The translations under genes were made by a program, and so were the position numbers. The notes beneath the pieces are model-generated. The model did not search any database. It saw only the letters and a list, made by a program, of their open reading frames with translations, and had not been told where the DNA came from. DNA of 37,468 bases from positions 1-37,468 of the forward strand of contig JAADFE010000043.1 of assembly GCA_013153055.1 (NCBI GenBank), written 5' to 3'. Every line of letters begins with the position of its first letter. Positions within the stretch are counted from its first letter, which is position 1. Positions 28,756 through 37,468 of this stretch are shown in pieces. This DNA is from Campylobacterota bacterium (lineage in GTDB: Bacteria > Campylobacterota > Campylobacteria > Campylobacterales > Sulfurovaceae).

Positions 28756-29249
28756 GTATAGAGTTGATAGTTTTAGATGTGGATGGAACACTAACTAGTG
28801 GAGAGATAACATATACTCAAAATGGTGATGAGATAAAATCTTTTTGTGTCAAAGATGGTTTGGCAATCTCATCATGGATTAGACTTGGCAAAAAGGTAGC
28901 TATCATTACAGGTAGAGAGTCCAAAATAGTAGAAAGAAGAGCAAAAGAGTTAGGGATAGAGCATTTTTATCAGGGTATCAAAAACAAAAAAGAGGTTTTA
29001 CAAAATATTTTAGATGAGCTAGGACTTAGTATGGCAAATGTGGCATCTATTGGAGATGATTTGAATGACTATAGTATGTTAAAATCATCAAAAATAGCAT
29101 TTGTTCCAGCCAATGCTTCTGTTTATGTTAAAAATATTGCAGACGAGGTTCTCTCTAGCAATGGTGGGGATGGTGCAGTAAGAGAGATGATAGAACAGCT
29201 AATTATTTTAGAGGGCTTGGAAGAGAGCTATTTGAGATTATGGTATTAA
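28752..29249 (+). CDS. kdsC: 3-deoxy-D-manno-octulosonate 8-phosphate phosphatase (KdsC family HAD)
   Basis: 165 aa; LVLDVDGTLTSGEITYTQNGDEIKSFCVKDGLAISSW, IITGRES, IGDDLNDYSML. Confidence 0.92.
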   Translation: MSIELIVLDVDGTLTSGEITYTQNGDEIKSFCVKDGLAISSWIRLGKKVAIITGRESKIVERRAKELGIEHFYQGIKNKKEVLQNILDELGLSMANVASIGDDLNDYSMLKSSKIAFVPANASVYVKNIADEVLSSNGGDGAVREMIEQLIILEGLEESYLRLWY

Positions 29250-29752
29250 GAGTAGAGTATATTTTATTGATTTCTTTGGGAATTTTGTCATTTTTTATAT
29301 TTATAGAGAAGCCAAATAGTATAGATGCTAAAGAGGCAAACTCTTCAAAAGAGGCTCTATTTAGAGATTTTTCTTTAATTGAGATAAATGAAAATGGTAT
29401 AGAAAACGAACTAAAAGCTACAGAGGCTGTAAAATACAAAGAGTCATTAGAGGCAGAGAATATAGATATAACTCACCAAAAAATCTATCATATCATAGCC
29501 AAAAAAGCTGTTTACAAAAAAAATATAGTCTCTATAGAGAATAATATTACTCTCAAAAAGGACAATGAGATGGAGTTTAAAACAGATTCTCTTATTTATA
29601 ATATGAAAGAGAAAGTAGCCTATACAAAAGATGGTTTTGAGATGGATTTAAATGGTAGTAAAATCTATGGTAGCAATCTTCGATATGATTTAAAACAGAA
29701 AGATATATCAGCTGACGGGATTAATGCTACCATGTTAGTTGATAGCATTTAA
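29240..29752 (+). CDS. lptC: LPS export protein LptC-like
   Basis: 170 aa; N-terminal single TM plus beta-rich LptC-like domain; overlaps kdsC as in the usual kdsC-lptC order. Confidence 0.8.
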   Translation: MVLRVEYILLISLGILSFFIFIEKPNSIDAKEANSSKEALFRDFSLIEINENGIENELKATEAVKYKESLEAENIDITHQKIYHIIAKKAVYKKNIVSIENNITLKKDNEMEFKTDSLIYNMKEKVAYTKDGFEMDLNGSKIYGSNLRYDLKQKDISADGINATMLVDSI

Positions 29753-29759
29753 GATTAGA

Positions 29760-30356
29760 TTAAATATTACTCTGAATAAAATTATCCATATCCTCAACAA
29801 TAACCTCAAGAGTTCTTTCACCGTCGATTACATGTAGTAAGTTTTTGTCTGTATAGAATTTTTGAATATCTGCTAGTGGGTCGGTATATACTTTCATTCT
29901 ATCATAGAAAACCTCTACACTATCATCACTTCGTGCTTCACCCTCTTTTGCTTCAGCTGCACGACCTAATATTCTCTCTTTGGCTACTTGTTCGCTTACT
30001 CTAACTTCTATAACTGATACTAGTTCTATATCATCTTTCTCTTTTAGTAGCTCATCTAGTGCTTCCATCTGCTCTACACTTCTAGGATATCCATCTATGA
30101 GTACTACATCTACAGGTGCATTATCAATAGCTGATACAATAGTATCTACTATAATATCTAGTGGTACCAAAGCACCTCTTGAGATATAGCTCTCTATTGT
30201 TTGACCTAGTTCACTACCACTACTAACCTCAGCTCTTAGCATATCTCCTGTTGAGTAGTGTACTATTTTGTCGCTATGTTTTTGTGCTATCAAACTAGCA
30301 TCTGTTGTTTTCCCTGAACCTGGGGCCCCAATGATTAAAAATAATTTTTTTGACAT
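29760..30356 (-). CDS. adk: Adenylate kinase
   Basis: 198 aa; LFLIIGAPGSGKTTDASLIAQKH, YSTGDMLRAEVSSGSELG, LIDGYPRSVEQ. Confidence 0.95.
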   Translation of the reverse strand: MSKKLFLIIGAPGSGKTTDASLIAQKHSDKIVHYSTGDMLRAEVSSGSELGQTIESYISRGALVPLDIIVDTIVSAIDNAPVDVVLIDGYPRSVEQMEALDELLKEKDDIELVSVIEVRVSEQVAKERILGRAAEAKEGEARSDDSVEVFYDRMKVYTDPLADIQKFYTDKNLLHVIDGERTLEVIVEDMDNFIQSNI

Positions 30357-30366
30357 ATTTTTTCCT

Positions 30367-32133
30367 TTATTCTGCTAACTGTTTTCTAACTCTAATACTT
30401 AGTTCTCTTAGTTGTTCGCTATCAACAGGACTTGGAGCGTCAGTTAATAGACATTGTGCTTTTTGTGTTTTTGGGAATGCTATAACCTCACGGATACTAC
30501 TAGCACCAGTCATGAGCATAACCAATCTATCTAAACCAAATGCAATCCCACCGTGTGGAGGTGCTCCAAACTTTAGAGCATTTAACAAGAAGCCAAATTT
30601 AGCCTCTGCCTCTTCATCAGAGATACCTAAAAGTTTAAATACCTCTGCTTGGATATCCTCTTTGTGGATACGGATAGAACCACCACCTAGTTCAGTTCCA
30701 TTGAGAACTAAATCATAAGCGATTGACTCTATCTCCTCTATATCATCAAAAGAGATTTTGCCATTTTCATCTGTTTTTGGCATTGTAAATGGGTGGTGAA
30801 GTGCTTTGACTCTGCCATCTTCCTCTTCAAACATAGGAAAATCTGTAACCCATAAAAATTCAAACTTATCTTCTGGAATTATTCCCATAAGCTGTGCTAG
30901 ATGAATTCTAAATCTACCCATATAATCAAGTACTAGCTTTTTATTACCAGCACCAAAGAATACAGCATCTCCAACTTTTAGCTCACATCTCTCTATGATA
31001 GCTTTTATATCTTCTGGAGTAAAGAATTTAGTTAGAGGTCCTTTTAGTCCATCCTCTTTCATTTGGAAATATCCAAGACCAGATGCACCAAATTTTCTAA
31101 CAAACTCTTCAAATCTTTTCATCTCTCTTTTTGAGAAGATATTGTCTCCATTTGGAACTTTGAGAGCTTTTATTCTGTTCTTTTTAGTATCTTTTGCGAT
31201 ATTTGAAAATATCTCATTGTCACATCTAGCAAAGATATCAATAACATCAACCATAGCCAAATCATAACGCATATCTGGTTTATCACTTCCATACTTTTCC
31301 ATAGCTTCATTGTAGCTCATGCGATTGAATTTTGTAGGAATATCAAAACCACACTGTGTGAAGATTGAGTGCATAAGTTTCTCTGCAACCTCTATTACAT
31401 CCTCTTGGTTACAAAAACTCATCTCTATATCTATTTGAGTAAACTCTGGTTGTCTATCGGCTCTTAGGTCCTCATCTCTAAAACATTTTGCAATTTGAAA
31501 ATATCTATCAAATCCACCAACCATCAAAAGTTGCTTGAATAGTTGTGGAGATTGAGGTAGGGCATAAAATTCACCACCATGAACTCTACTTGGAACTAGA
31601 TAATCTCTAGCTCCTTCTGGTGTTGACTTTGTCAAAATAGGAGTCTCTACCTCTAAAAATCCAAGCTCATCAAGAGCATTTCTAGTAGCAATAGTTGCTT
31701 TTGAACGGAGTTTAAAAATATCATAAGATTTTTGGGTTCTAAGCTCTAAATATCTATGCTTTAGTTTTATCTCCTCATTTACCTTGTCATCTCCAAGGTC
31801 AAATGGCATAGGTAGAGATTTGTTTTCTATAGTCAAATCATCAACTACTATCTCAATCTTACCTGTTTTAAGTTTTAGGTTCTCTAGCCCTTCACCTCTA
31901 GCTCTTACTTTTCCTCTGGCAATTAGTACAAATTGGTCTCTAACATCTTCTGCTATTTTGTGAGCCTCAACGCTATCAGCTGGGTCACAAACAAGTTGAA
32001 CTACCTCGTCTTTGTCTCTTAAATCTATAAAAATTAGACCCCCATGGTCTCTTCGGCTAGATACCCAACCAGCTACCGTTACCTCTTGACCTATAAGTGT
32101 CTCATTTACATCTGCACAATAGTGTGTTCTCAC
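30367..32133 (-). CDS. aspS: Aspartyl-tRNA synthetase
   Basis: 588 aa; class II synthetase motifs [18 protein letters not shown] and [15 protein letters not shown]. Confidence 0.98.
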   Translation of the reverse strand: MRTHYCADVNETLIGQEVTVAGWVSSRRDHGGLIFIDLRDKDEVVQLVCDPADSVEAHKIAEDVRDQFVLIARGKVRARGEGLENLKLKTGKIEIVVDDLTIENKSLPMPFDLGDDKVNEEIKLKHRYLELRTQKSYDIFKLRSKATIATRNALDELGFLEVETPILTKSTPEGARDYLVPSRVHGGEFYALPQSPQLFKQLLMVGGFDRYFQIAKCFRDEDLRADRQPEFTQIDIEMSFCNQEDVIEVAEKLMHSIFTQCGFDIPTKFNRMSYNEAMEKYGSDKPDMRYDLAMVDVIDIFARCDNEIFSNIAKDTKKNRIKALKVPNGDNIFSKREMKRFEEFVRKFGASGLGYFQMKEDGLKGPLTKFFTPEDIKAIIERCELKVGDAVFFGAGNKKLVLDYMGRFRIHLAQLMGIIPEDKFEFLWVTDFPMFEEEDGRVKALHHPFTMPKTDENGKISFDDIEEIESIAYDLVLNGTELGGGSIRIHKEDIQAEVFKLLGISDEEAEAKFGFLLNALKFGAPPHGGIAFGLDRLVMLMTGASSIREVIAFPKTQKAQCLLTDAPSPVDSEQLRELSIRVRKQLAE

Positions 32134-32189
32134 GATTATTCCTCTATCTAATGTTACATAATATATATGTATATTAAAAAATTTTCGCG

Positions 32190-32195
32190 ATTATA
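32190..32195 (-). promoter_or_regulatory. Putative -10 element of aspS (GATATAATCGCGAA on minus strand)
   Basis: Reverse complement reads ttgcgatataatcgcgaaaat; shares GATATAATCGCGAA with ilvC. Confidence 0.45.
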
Positions 32196-32252
32196 TCGCA
32201 AAGTTCCCTAGAAGTAAGAATATAGAGTAAAGAAAAATAACTATTAATTGGC

Positions 32253-32258
32253 TATAAT
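32253..32258 (+). promoter_or_regulatory. Putative -10 element of serB (ATTGGCTATAATC)
   Basis: TATAAT with TTGG upstream, 32 nt before ATG. Confidence 0.45.
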
Positions 32259-32289
32259 CTCATCAAAATTTGATAAAAAAAGGTAATAT

Positions 32290-32916
32290 ATGAAATTGGC
32301 TGTATTTGATTTTGACTCAACATTGATGGATGGTGAGACTATAGATTTTTTGGCAAAGCCATTAGGACTTGAAGAGAAAGTTGCCTCTATAACCGAAAGG
32401 GCAATGGCTGGAGAGTTGGATTTTTTTGACTCACTGAGTACTAGGGTAGCTCTTTTAGAAGGATTAGAGAAGTCTGTTGTGGAGGAGATTTGTCAAAATC
32501 TTCCTATGATGAATGGTGCCAAAGAGGTAGTAGAGGGTCTAAAGAGTAGGGGATATAAAGTTATATGCTTTTCTGGTGGATTTAGAACTGCTACAACTCC
32601 TGCTTGTAAGAGACTTGGAATTGATGCTGATTTTTCAAATATATTGCATGAAAAAGATGGCATCTTAACTGGTAAAGTTGGTGGAGATATGATGTTTGGT
32701 TTTTCCAAAGGTGATATGCTCAATAGACTTCAAAATCTGCTTGGAATTACTAAAGAGGATACATTAGTAGTTGGAGATGGTGCAAATGATTTGAGTATGT
32801 TTGAGTATGCTGATACTAGAGTAGCCTTTTGTGCCAAACCTATACTAAAAGAGAGTGCAACTCATATAGTTGATACAAAAGACCTTAGAGAGATTTTGAA
32901 GGTAGAGGCGATATAG
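32290..32916 (+). CDS. serB: Phosphoserine phosphatase
   Basis: 208 aa; FDFDSTLMDGETIDFLA, ICFSGGFRTAT, VVGDGANDLSMFEYA. Confidence 0.93.
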   Translation: MKLAVFDFDSTLMDGETIDFLAKPLGLEEKVASITERAMAGELDFFDSLSTRVALLEGLEKSVVEEICQNLPMMNGAKEVVEGLKSRGYKVICFSGGFRTATTPACKRLGIDADFSNILHEKDGILTGKVGGDMMFGFSKGDMLNRLQNLLGITKEDTLVVGDGANDLSMFEYADTRVAFCAKPILKESATHIVDTKDLREILKVEAI

Positions 32917-33447
32917 ATGGATAAGATAAAAATAGGTGTAGTAACCACAAGTGATAGAGCTAGTAGTGGAATATATGAGGATATATCTGGAGTTGCTATT
33001 ATGGATACAATGAGGGAGTATCTACTCAATGAGTGTGAGTATGAGTATAGATGTATCCCTGATGAGCAAAAACTTATAGAAGAGACCCTTTTGGAGTTGG
33101 CAAATATTGGGTGTGACTTGATAGTAACAACAGGTGGTACCGGACCAGCTCCTAGAGATGTAACTACAGAGGCAACTGAAGCAGTATGTCAAAAGTTACT
33201 ACCTGGATTTGGAGAGCAGATGAGAGCTGTAAGTTTGCAGTATGTACCAACAGCAATTCTATCAAGACAGACAGCAGGTATTTGTCAAAAATCTCTAATC
33301 ATAAATCTACCAGGTAAGCCAAAGTCTATTAGAGAGTGTCTGGATGCTGTTTTCCCTGCAGTGCCATACTGTATCGACCTAATAGGTGGAGCATATATGG
33401 AAGCCAATGAAGAGGTTATCAAGATTTTTAGACCAAAGGCAAAGTAG
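32917..33447 (+). CDS. mogA: Molybdopterin adenylyltransferase (MogA)
   Basis: 176 aa; IGVVTTSDRASSGIYEDISG, CDLIVTTGGTGPAPRDVTTEAT, LINLPGKPKSIRECL. Confidence 0.93.
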   Translation: MDKIKIGVVTTSDRASSGIYEDISGVAIMDTMREYLLNECEYEYRCIPDEQKLIEETLLELANIGCDLIVTTGGTGPAPRDVTTEATEAVCQKLLPGFGEQMRAVSLQYVPTAILSRQTAGICQKSLIINLPGKPKSIRECLDAVFPAVPYCIDLIGGAYMEANEEVIKIFRPKAK

Positions 33448-33656
33448 TGAATATAGAGTTTATAGAGTCCAAACTCCAAGAGATATACAAAGAGCTAGAA
33501 AAAGAGGTTATGGAGGTTTTGATGGATGAGAGTCTGGATAAAAAGCAGACAAATCTGAGAATGAAACCTCTAACCTCAAGCAAAAAGATACTCCAAAATG
33601 CACTAGAGAGTATCAAGATGGTAGATAAACTATCAAAAGAGGAGATGGAAAAATGA
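33447..33656 (+). CDS. Small conserved-looking protein downstream of mogA
   Basis: 69 aa, GTG start overlapping the mogA stop by 1 nt and 4-nt overlap with the next ORF. Confidence 0.6.
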   Translation: MNIEFIESKLQEIYKELEKEVMEVLMDESLDKKQTNLRMKPLTSSKKILQNALESIKMVDKLSKEEMEK

Positions 33657-33883
33657 GAAGATTTTTTATAGTTTCACTTTTAAGTAATCTATTTCTATTT
33701 GCAAACAATTTATCTGCAGATAAACAGCCAGAGTTTCCACCACTAATCTGGTTAGTAGTGGCATTGCTACTTATTGGTGTACTTTTTTGGTCTTTTTATA
33801 AAGCACTAAAGAGTAGAAATCCAAAGTATGGATATCTAATAACACTTATAGTACTACTATTGGGTGCGATGTTATTTGTATAG
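33653..33883 (+). CDS. Small membrane protein
   Basis: 76 aa; signal/TM, PPLIWLVVALLLIGVLFWSFYKAL and YLITLIVLLLGAMLFV; ATGA-type overlap with upstream ORF. Confidence 0.65.
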   Translation: MRRFFIVSLLSNLFLFANNLSADKQPEFPPLIWLVVALLLIGVLFWSFYKALKSRNPKYGYLITLIVLLLGAMLFV

Positions 33884-33903
33884 TTTATTTATTTTAGGGT
33901 CGA

Positions 33904-33937
33904 GACTAGTTTATCATCTTTCTATGTTAAACTGGTC
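33904..33937. terminator. Possible transcription terminator after the mogA cluster
   Basis: Inverted repeat GACTAGTTTA (33904-33913) / TAAACTGGTC (33928-33937), no strong U tract. Confidence 0.3.
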
Positions 33938-33961
33938 ATTACTAGACTTCTTGTAAAATTA

Positions 33962-34036
33962 GGAACCGACTGCTTTCTCAAAGAGAGTGCAAAGTACAAG
34001 AGCCTCGCTTTTTTCGGGATTAAAGTCTCCGATTCC
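33962..34036. repeat. Dispersed palindromic element, copy R6, with extra sequence inside the left arm
   Basis: ggaaccgactgctttctcaaagagagtgcaaagtacaagagcctcgcttttttcgggattaaagtctccgattcc. Confidence 0.75.
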
Positions 34037-34055
34037 GAAGAGTTTTGCAATAAGT

Positions 34056-35480
34056 CTACTTAAAATCATAACTCCTATTCAAAATTTTATAATAATCACT
34101 AAAATACTCCTCCATTTCAACTTTATTAGTAAAGATTTTATATACATCTTTGCTATCTCTAAGAGGGTCGGCTAATACAAAGTCGTTTTTATCTCCTCTA
34201 TTTATAAAAGCAAAATCTATACTATTTACTTGGTGTATGATTTTTGCTTTTTCTACTATTTTGACATTTATCCCTTTTTCTATCATAATTTTGATAGCTA
34301 ACTCTACCTCTTTATCTATATGAGACTCTATTACTACTATTAGATTTATATCTATACCATAATCTTTTAGATTATATAGTCTATTTTGAATTTTCATCTC
34401 TTGATAACCTGATTGAACCAAATAGTGGTTTGGGGTTAGCTCTTGGACTACATATAAGGGGATGTTTTTGATATTTTCCAAAGTTTTTATCATCTCATAA
34501 AAAGCTCTTTGATAGTTATAGACAAAATAGCTATTACCTTTTATTACTTTTTCAAAAAGGTTTTTAAATGAGTTAAACTCTTTTAATGCTAAACGATAGT
34601 AGAAACTTTTATTAAATCTGTTTTTGATAAGTTCTTGAAAAAATAGATAGTATCTCTTTAATCTTTGAGTATATTTAATAAGTAAATTATGGTCTAATTC
34701 ATCTATATTTTTATTAACTCTATTCTCTATAGCAGGTAAAATCTCTATACTATTTAGGATAAAATGTAAGTCCAATCTTTTAGTATCTAATATCTCTTTG
34801 GATAGTATAACCTTTTTTGCTCTTGGGACTTTATTGTCTTTTGGGCTAAATCCCATACATATTCCAACTGTATAGTTTGTATAGTTATCATTACTATCAT
34901 GAAATAGTAGATACTGTTTAGTTTGAGTTAAATTGATAGTGATAAACAACTCCCCATTATCTAAAAGAGATACACTCCCTTTTATGCTCTCTTGATTTAG
35001 AGATAGCTCTATCTTCATATCAAGCCCAACTCCTTTTTTCCATTCAACTATCTCATAATAGTATATATCTTTTTTATTATCACTATATAGATAGATATAT
35101 CTATAGTCAATTGGACTATGTACTCTTTTTTTCTCTATTAGATAATCATCTATTCTCTTTTCAAACTCCAAAAGGTTAGATGAATTTTTAAAATCATCTA
35201 ACTTAAATAGAGGCTCTCCTTTATACATATATTTTGAGATTTTATAATAGTTAAAACTCTTTTGAAAATCATTTGTACACTTTATACCATCTCTAAGCCA
35301 ACGACGCAATACTATTTTTCTATTGAAAAAAAACTGTTCATAGGCTTTTTGTTTATTGTTAGTATCAAACTTATCTATATTGAATTTATTATCATCTATA
35401 AAGGCTTTTGTAAATTTATCTAAATCGTTTTCAAAAAGTTTGTTATAAATTAATTGCAGTTTTTTTGTAAAAATCTTCAT
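34056..35480 (-). CDS. Orphan 474-aa protein of unknown function
   Basis: Long intact ORF on its own minus-strand unit; no motif recognised. Confidence 0.8.
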   Translation of the reverse strand: MKIFTKKLQLIYNKLFENDLDKFTKAFIDDNKFNIDKFDTNNKQKAYEQFFFNRKIVLRRWLRDGIKCTNDFQKSFNYYKISKYMYKGEPLFKLDDFKNSSNLLEFEKRIDDYLIEKKRVHSPIDYRYIYLYSDNKKDIYYYEIVEWKKGVGLDMKIELSLNQESIKGSVSLLDNGELFITINLTQTKQYLLFHDSNDNYTNYTVGICMGFSPKDNKVPRAKKVILSKEILDTKRLDLHFILNSIEILPAIENRVNKNIDELDHNLLIKYTQRLKRYYLFFQELIKNRFNKSFYYRLALKEFNSFKNLFEKVIKGNSYFVYNYQRAFYEMIKTLENIKNIPLYVVQELTPNHYLVQSGYQEMKIQNRLYNLKDYGIDINLIVVIESHIDKEVELAIKIMIEKGINVKIVEKAKIIHQVNSIDFAFINRGDKNDFVLADPLRDSKDVYKIFTNKVEMEEYFSDYYKILNRSYDFK

Positions 35481-35494
35481 ATTTCTCCCCAGTC

Positions 35495-35661
35495 AAAAGT
35501 TCCAAAAGTTATTTATACAATTATACATTATAAAAGTTAATTATTAATATGTTTATCCAATTATAAAAAGCCCATAATTTCGCTTTTTGCTCAATAGTTG
35601 TAAAAGTTTTAGAAAGTTTTGAAAAGTTCTATTGATAAACTTTTTGCATTGTTTTAAAGTT
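35495..35661. promoter_or_regulatory. AAAAGTT iteron cluster in divergent intergenic region
   Basis: AAAAGTT at 35495, 35504, 35532, 35602 and 35622; variants GAAAGTT (35612) and TAAAGTT (about 35655); 10-bp period taaaagtttt/agaaagtttt/gaaaagttct at 35601-35630. Confidence 0.45.
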
Positions 35662-35693
35662 CCAAATATCAAAAATAAAAAGGAGAAACAAAG

Positions 35694-36716
35694 ATGAGAT
35701 ATTTTAAAAGCTCATTTATGGTAACAGCGTTTGGTTTAGTATTGGCTTTATTAATAGGTGGATTGGAGGCTCTTTATATAGTTATTTTACTTGCACTATT
35801 AGAGGTCTCTTTATCATTTGATAATGCAGTGGTTAATGCTAAAATTTTAGAAGATATGGATAAAAAATGGCAAGATAGGTTTATAACCTTTGGTATGCCT
35901 ATTGCTGTTTTTGGAATGCGTTTTTTCTTTCCAATTTTAATTGTATCTATAGCGAGTGGATTAAGTGTTATGGATACTCTATTTTTGGCTATTGATTTTC
36001 CTGATGCTTATGAGATAGTATTAAGTTCAGTAGAGAAGCTTATATATGCTTTTGGTGGAGCTTTTTTGCTAATGGTATTTTTAAACTTTATATTTGAACA
36101 TGATAGAGAGGAGATGTGGATAAAGATTATTGAAGGGAGTAAAACCCTAAAGAAAATGGGTAAACTATCAAGTATTGAGATGATTATTTCACTATTTGTT
36201 GGAATTGCTTTGATATTTTTGACAAAAGAGTATGATATAGCATTAGCATATTTTAGTGGAATACTGCTATATGCACTTATTAGTTCACTAGATGAGATAT
36301 TTAGTCTAAATGGTGTTAGAAATGGATTAATGGGGTTGTTATATTTAGAAATTTTGGATGCTTCATTTAGTTTTGATGGGGTAATTGGTGCTTTTGCTTT
36401 GAGTAATAATATATTTGTTATTATGATAGGTTTAGGAGTTGGTGCTATGTTTGTAAGAAGTCTAACACTCTATATGTTGGAAAAAAAGACTCTAAGTGAA
36501 TATAGATATTTAGAACATGGAGCTCATTATGCTATTTTGATGTTGGCTATTATTATGTTGATTGAGATTTTTGTTCATATTGATGAGATAGTAGTTGGAA
36601 CTATTGGAGTTGCTTTTATTGCTCTATCTACTTATCACTCTATTTTAGAAAACCGTGTTCAAAAAGTTGAAAATTCCACTTTGGATTTTTCTTATCGAAC
36701 TAAACGAAAAGAGTAG
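35694..36716 (+). CDS. DUF475 (TerC-like) integral membrane protein
   Basis: 340 aa; LLALLEVSLSFDNAVVNAKIL and LEILDASFSFDGVIGAFALS, the paired acidic TM motifs of the TerC/DUF475 superfamily. Confidence 0.9.
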   Translation: MRYFKSSFMVTAFGLVLALLIGGLEALYIVILLALLEVSLSFDNAVVNAKILEDMDKKWQDRFITFGMPIAVFGMRFFFPILIVSIASGLSVMDTLFLAIDFPDAYEIVLSSVEKLIYAFGGAFLLMVFLNFIFEHDREEMWIKIIEGSKTLKKMGKLSSIEMIISLFVGIALIFLTKEYDIALAYFSGILLYALISSLDEIFSLNGVRNGLMGLLYLEILDASFSFDGVIGAFALSNNIFVIMIGLGVGAMFVRSLTLYMLEKKTLSEYRYLEHGAHYAILMLAIIMLIEIFVHIDEIVVGTIGVAFIALSTYHSILENRVQKVENSTLDFSYRTKRKE

Positions 36717-36742
36717 AAATTCAAAGTATAGTATTGATAGTT

Positions 36743-37468
36743 CTATTTATGGTGTTTAGTTTTAGTTGTTTTATTATTGTTGAAGTAACCTTCTTTATAT
36801 AACCATCTATAAATCTCTGCGGCTATTGGTCCAGAGGTACTTCCTCCATGCCCACCATGTTCTACTAGTACAGATACTACAAACTTGGGATTGTTGTATG
36901 GGGCATAGGATGTAAACCACGCATGAGAACGGCTATAATATTCCATTTGAGATTCTTTCATTCTTCTTTTTTCACTTTGAGGAATGGATACAACTTGAGA
37001 TGTACCTGTTTTACCAGCTACTAATATAGGTAAATGAGACATTGTTCTATGAGCTGTCCCTCTTCGTGTATTACATACATCATACATACCTTTTCTAATA
37101 GTATCCAAATAGTAATCATTTACCTCTATTTTTTTGTATTCTGGTTTTATAACCTCTCCTGCTACTTTATGTGCTAGGTGTGGAGTTGGTAGTTTTTTTG
37201 TAGCCAAAAATGCTGTATATCTAGCCAACTGCATAGGTGTTACAAGGTCATAACCTTGACCAATAGATGCAATGATGGTCTCTCCTAAATACCATGGCTG
37301 TTTATATGTTTTCATTTTCCAGTTTTTATTTGGAATTACACCTGAGCGTTCTCTTGGTAAATCTATTCCTGTTTTTACACCCAATCCAAACTCATTTAGA
37401 TATTTTGACATATCATTTATACCAACTTGTAAACTTTTGTTATAAAAATATACATCACAACTCTCTCT
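36743..37468 (-). CDS. mrdA: Penicillin-binding protein 2 (MrdA), N-terminus truncated by window edge
   Basis: Frame stays open to the window edge (ESCDVYFYNKSLQVGINDMSKYLNEFGLGVKTGIDLPRE...); VAGKTGTSQV (KTG box). Confidence 0.92.
   Translation of the reverse strand, partial: RESCDVYFYNKSLQVGINDMSKYLNEFGLGVKTGIDLPRERSGVIPNKNWKMKTYKQPWYLGETIIASIGQGYDLVTPMQLARYTAFLATKKLPTPHLAHKVAGEVIKPEYKKIEVNDYYLDTIRKGMYDVCNTRRGTAHRTMSHLPILVAGKTGTSQVVSIPQSEKRRMKESQMEYYSRSHAWFTSYAPYNNPKFVVSVLVEHGGHGGSTSGPIAAEIYRWLYKEGYFNNNKTTKTKHHK

Noticed and set aside
33987-34175. 62-aa ORF across the palindrome copy R6
   Set aside because: Runs through a structured repeat and into the antisense of the 474-aa gene; not credible as a protein.

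Overview
AT-rich chromosomal window that reads as a Campylobacterota (epsilonproteobacterial) chromosome, judged from gene content and ORF style only; no similarity search was run. Most of it is ordinary: ABC transporter/thioredoxin/NosL locus, nspC, SPFH-NfeD pair, ilvC, SLC13/DASS transporter, dprA, two TlpA-like proteins, DEAD-box helicase, nagZ, radA, hisB-kdsC-lptC, adk, aspS, serB, mogA, DUF475 and a truncated mrdA/PBP2. The least ordinary features are: (1) a family of six dispersed intergenic imperfect palindromes (about 45-75 nt, GGAAMCGATGGCTTCAGCCTCG-TTTTTTT-CGGGACTGAAGTCTCCGNTTCC) whose copies show compensatory stem changes; (2) a 203-bp tandem duplication at 2291-2693 carrying one of these palindromes, whose junction creates an in-frame 40-aa chimeric ORF joining an anchor-like N-terminus to the NosL tail; (3) a VapBC-like toxin-antitoxin pair bracketed by a perfect 31-bp direct repeat formed by the palindrome cores; (4) a beta-propeller-type pseudogene with one nonsense codon just after its signal peptide; (5) a putative envelope operon with a Cys-rich tandem-repeat protein and two DUF1566-like proteins; (6) a 1842-aa mosaic lipoprotein with an alpha/beta-hydrolase domain; (7) an orphan 474-aa protein divergent from DUF475, with AAAAGTT iterons between them; (8) a long imperfect hairpin upstream of the DEAD-box helicase. 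No rRNA, tRNA, CRISPR array or transposase was recognised.
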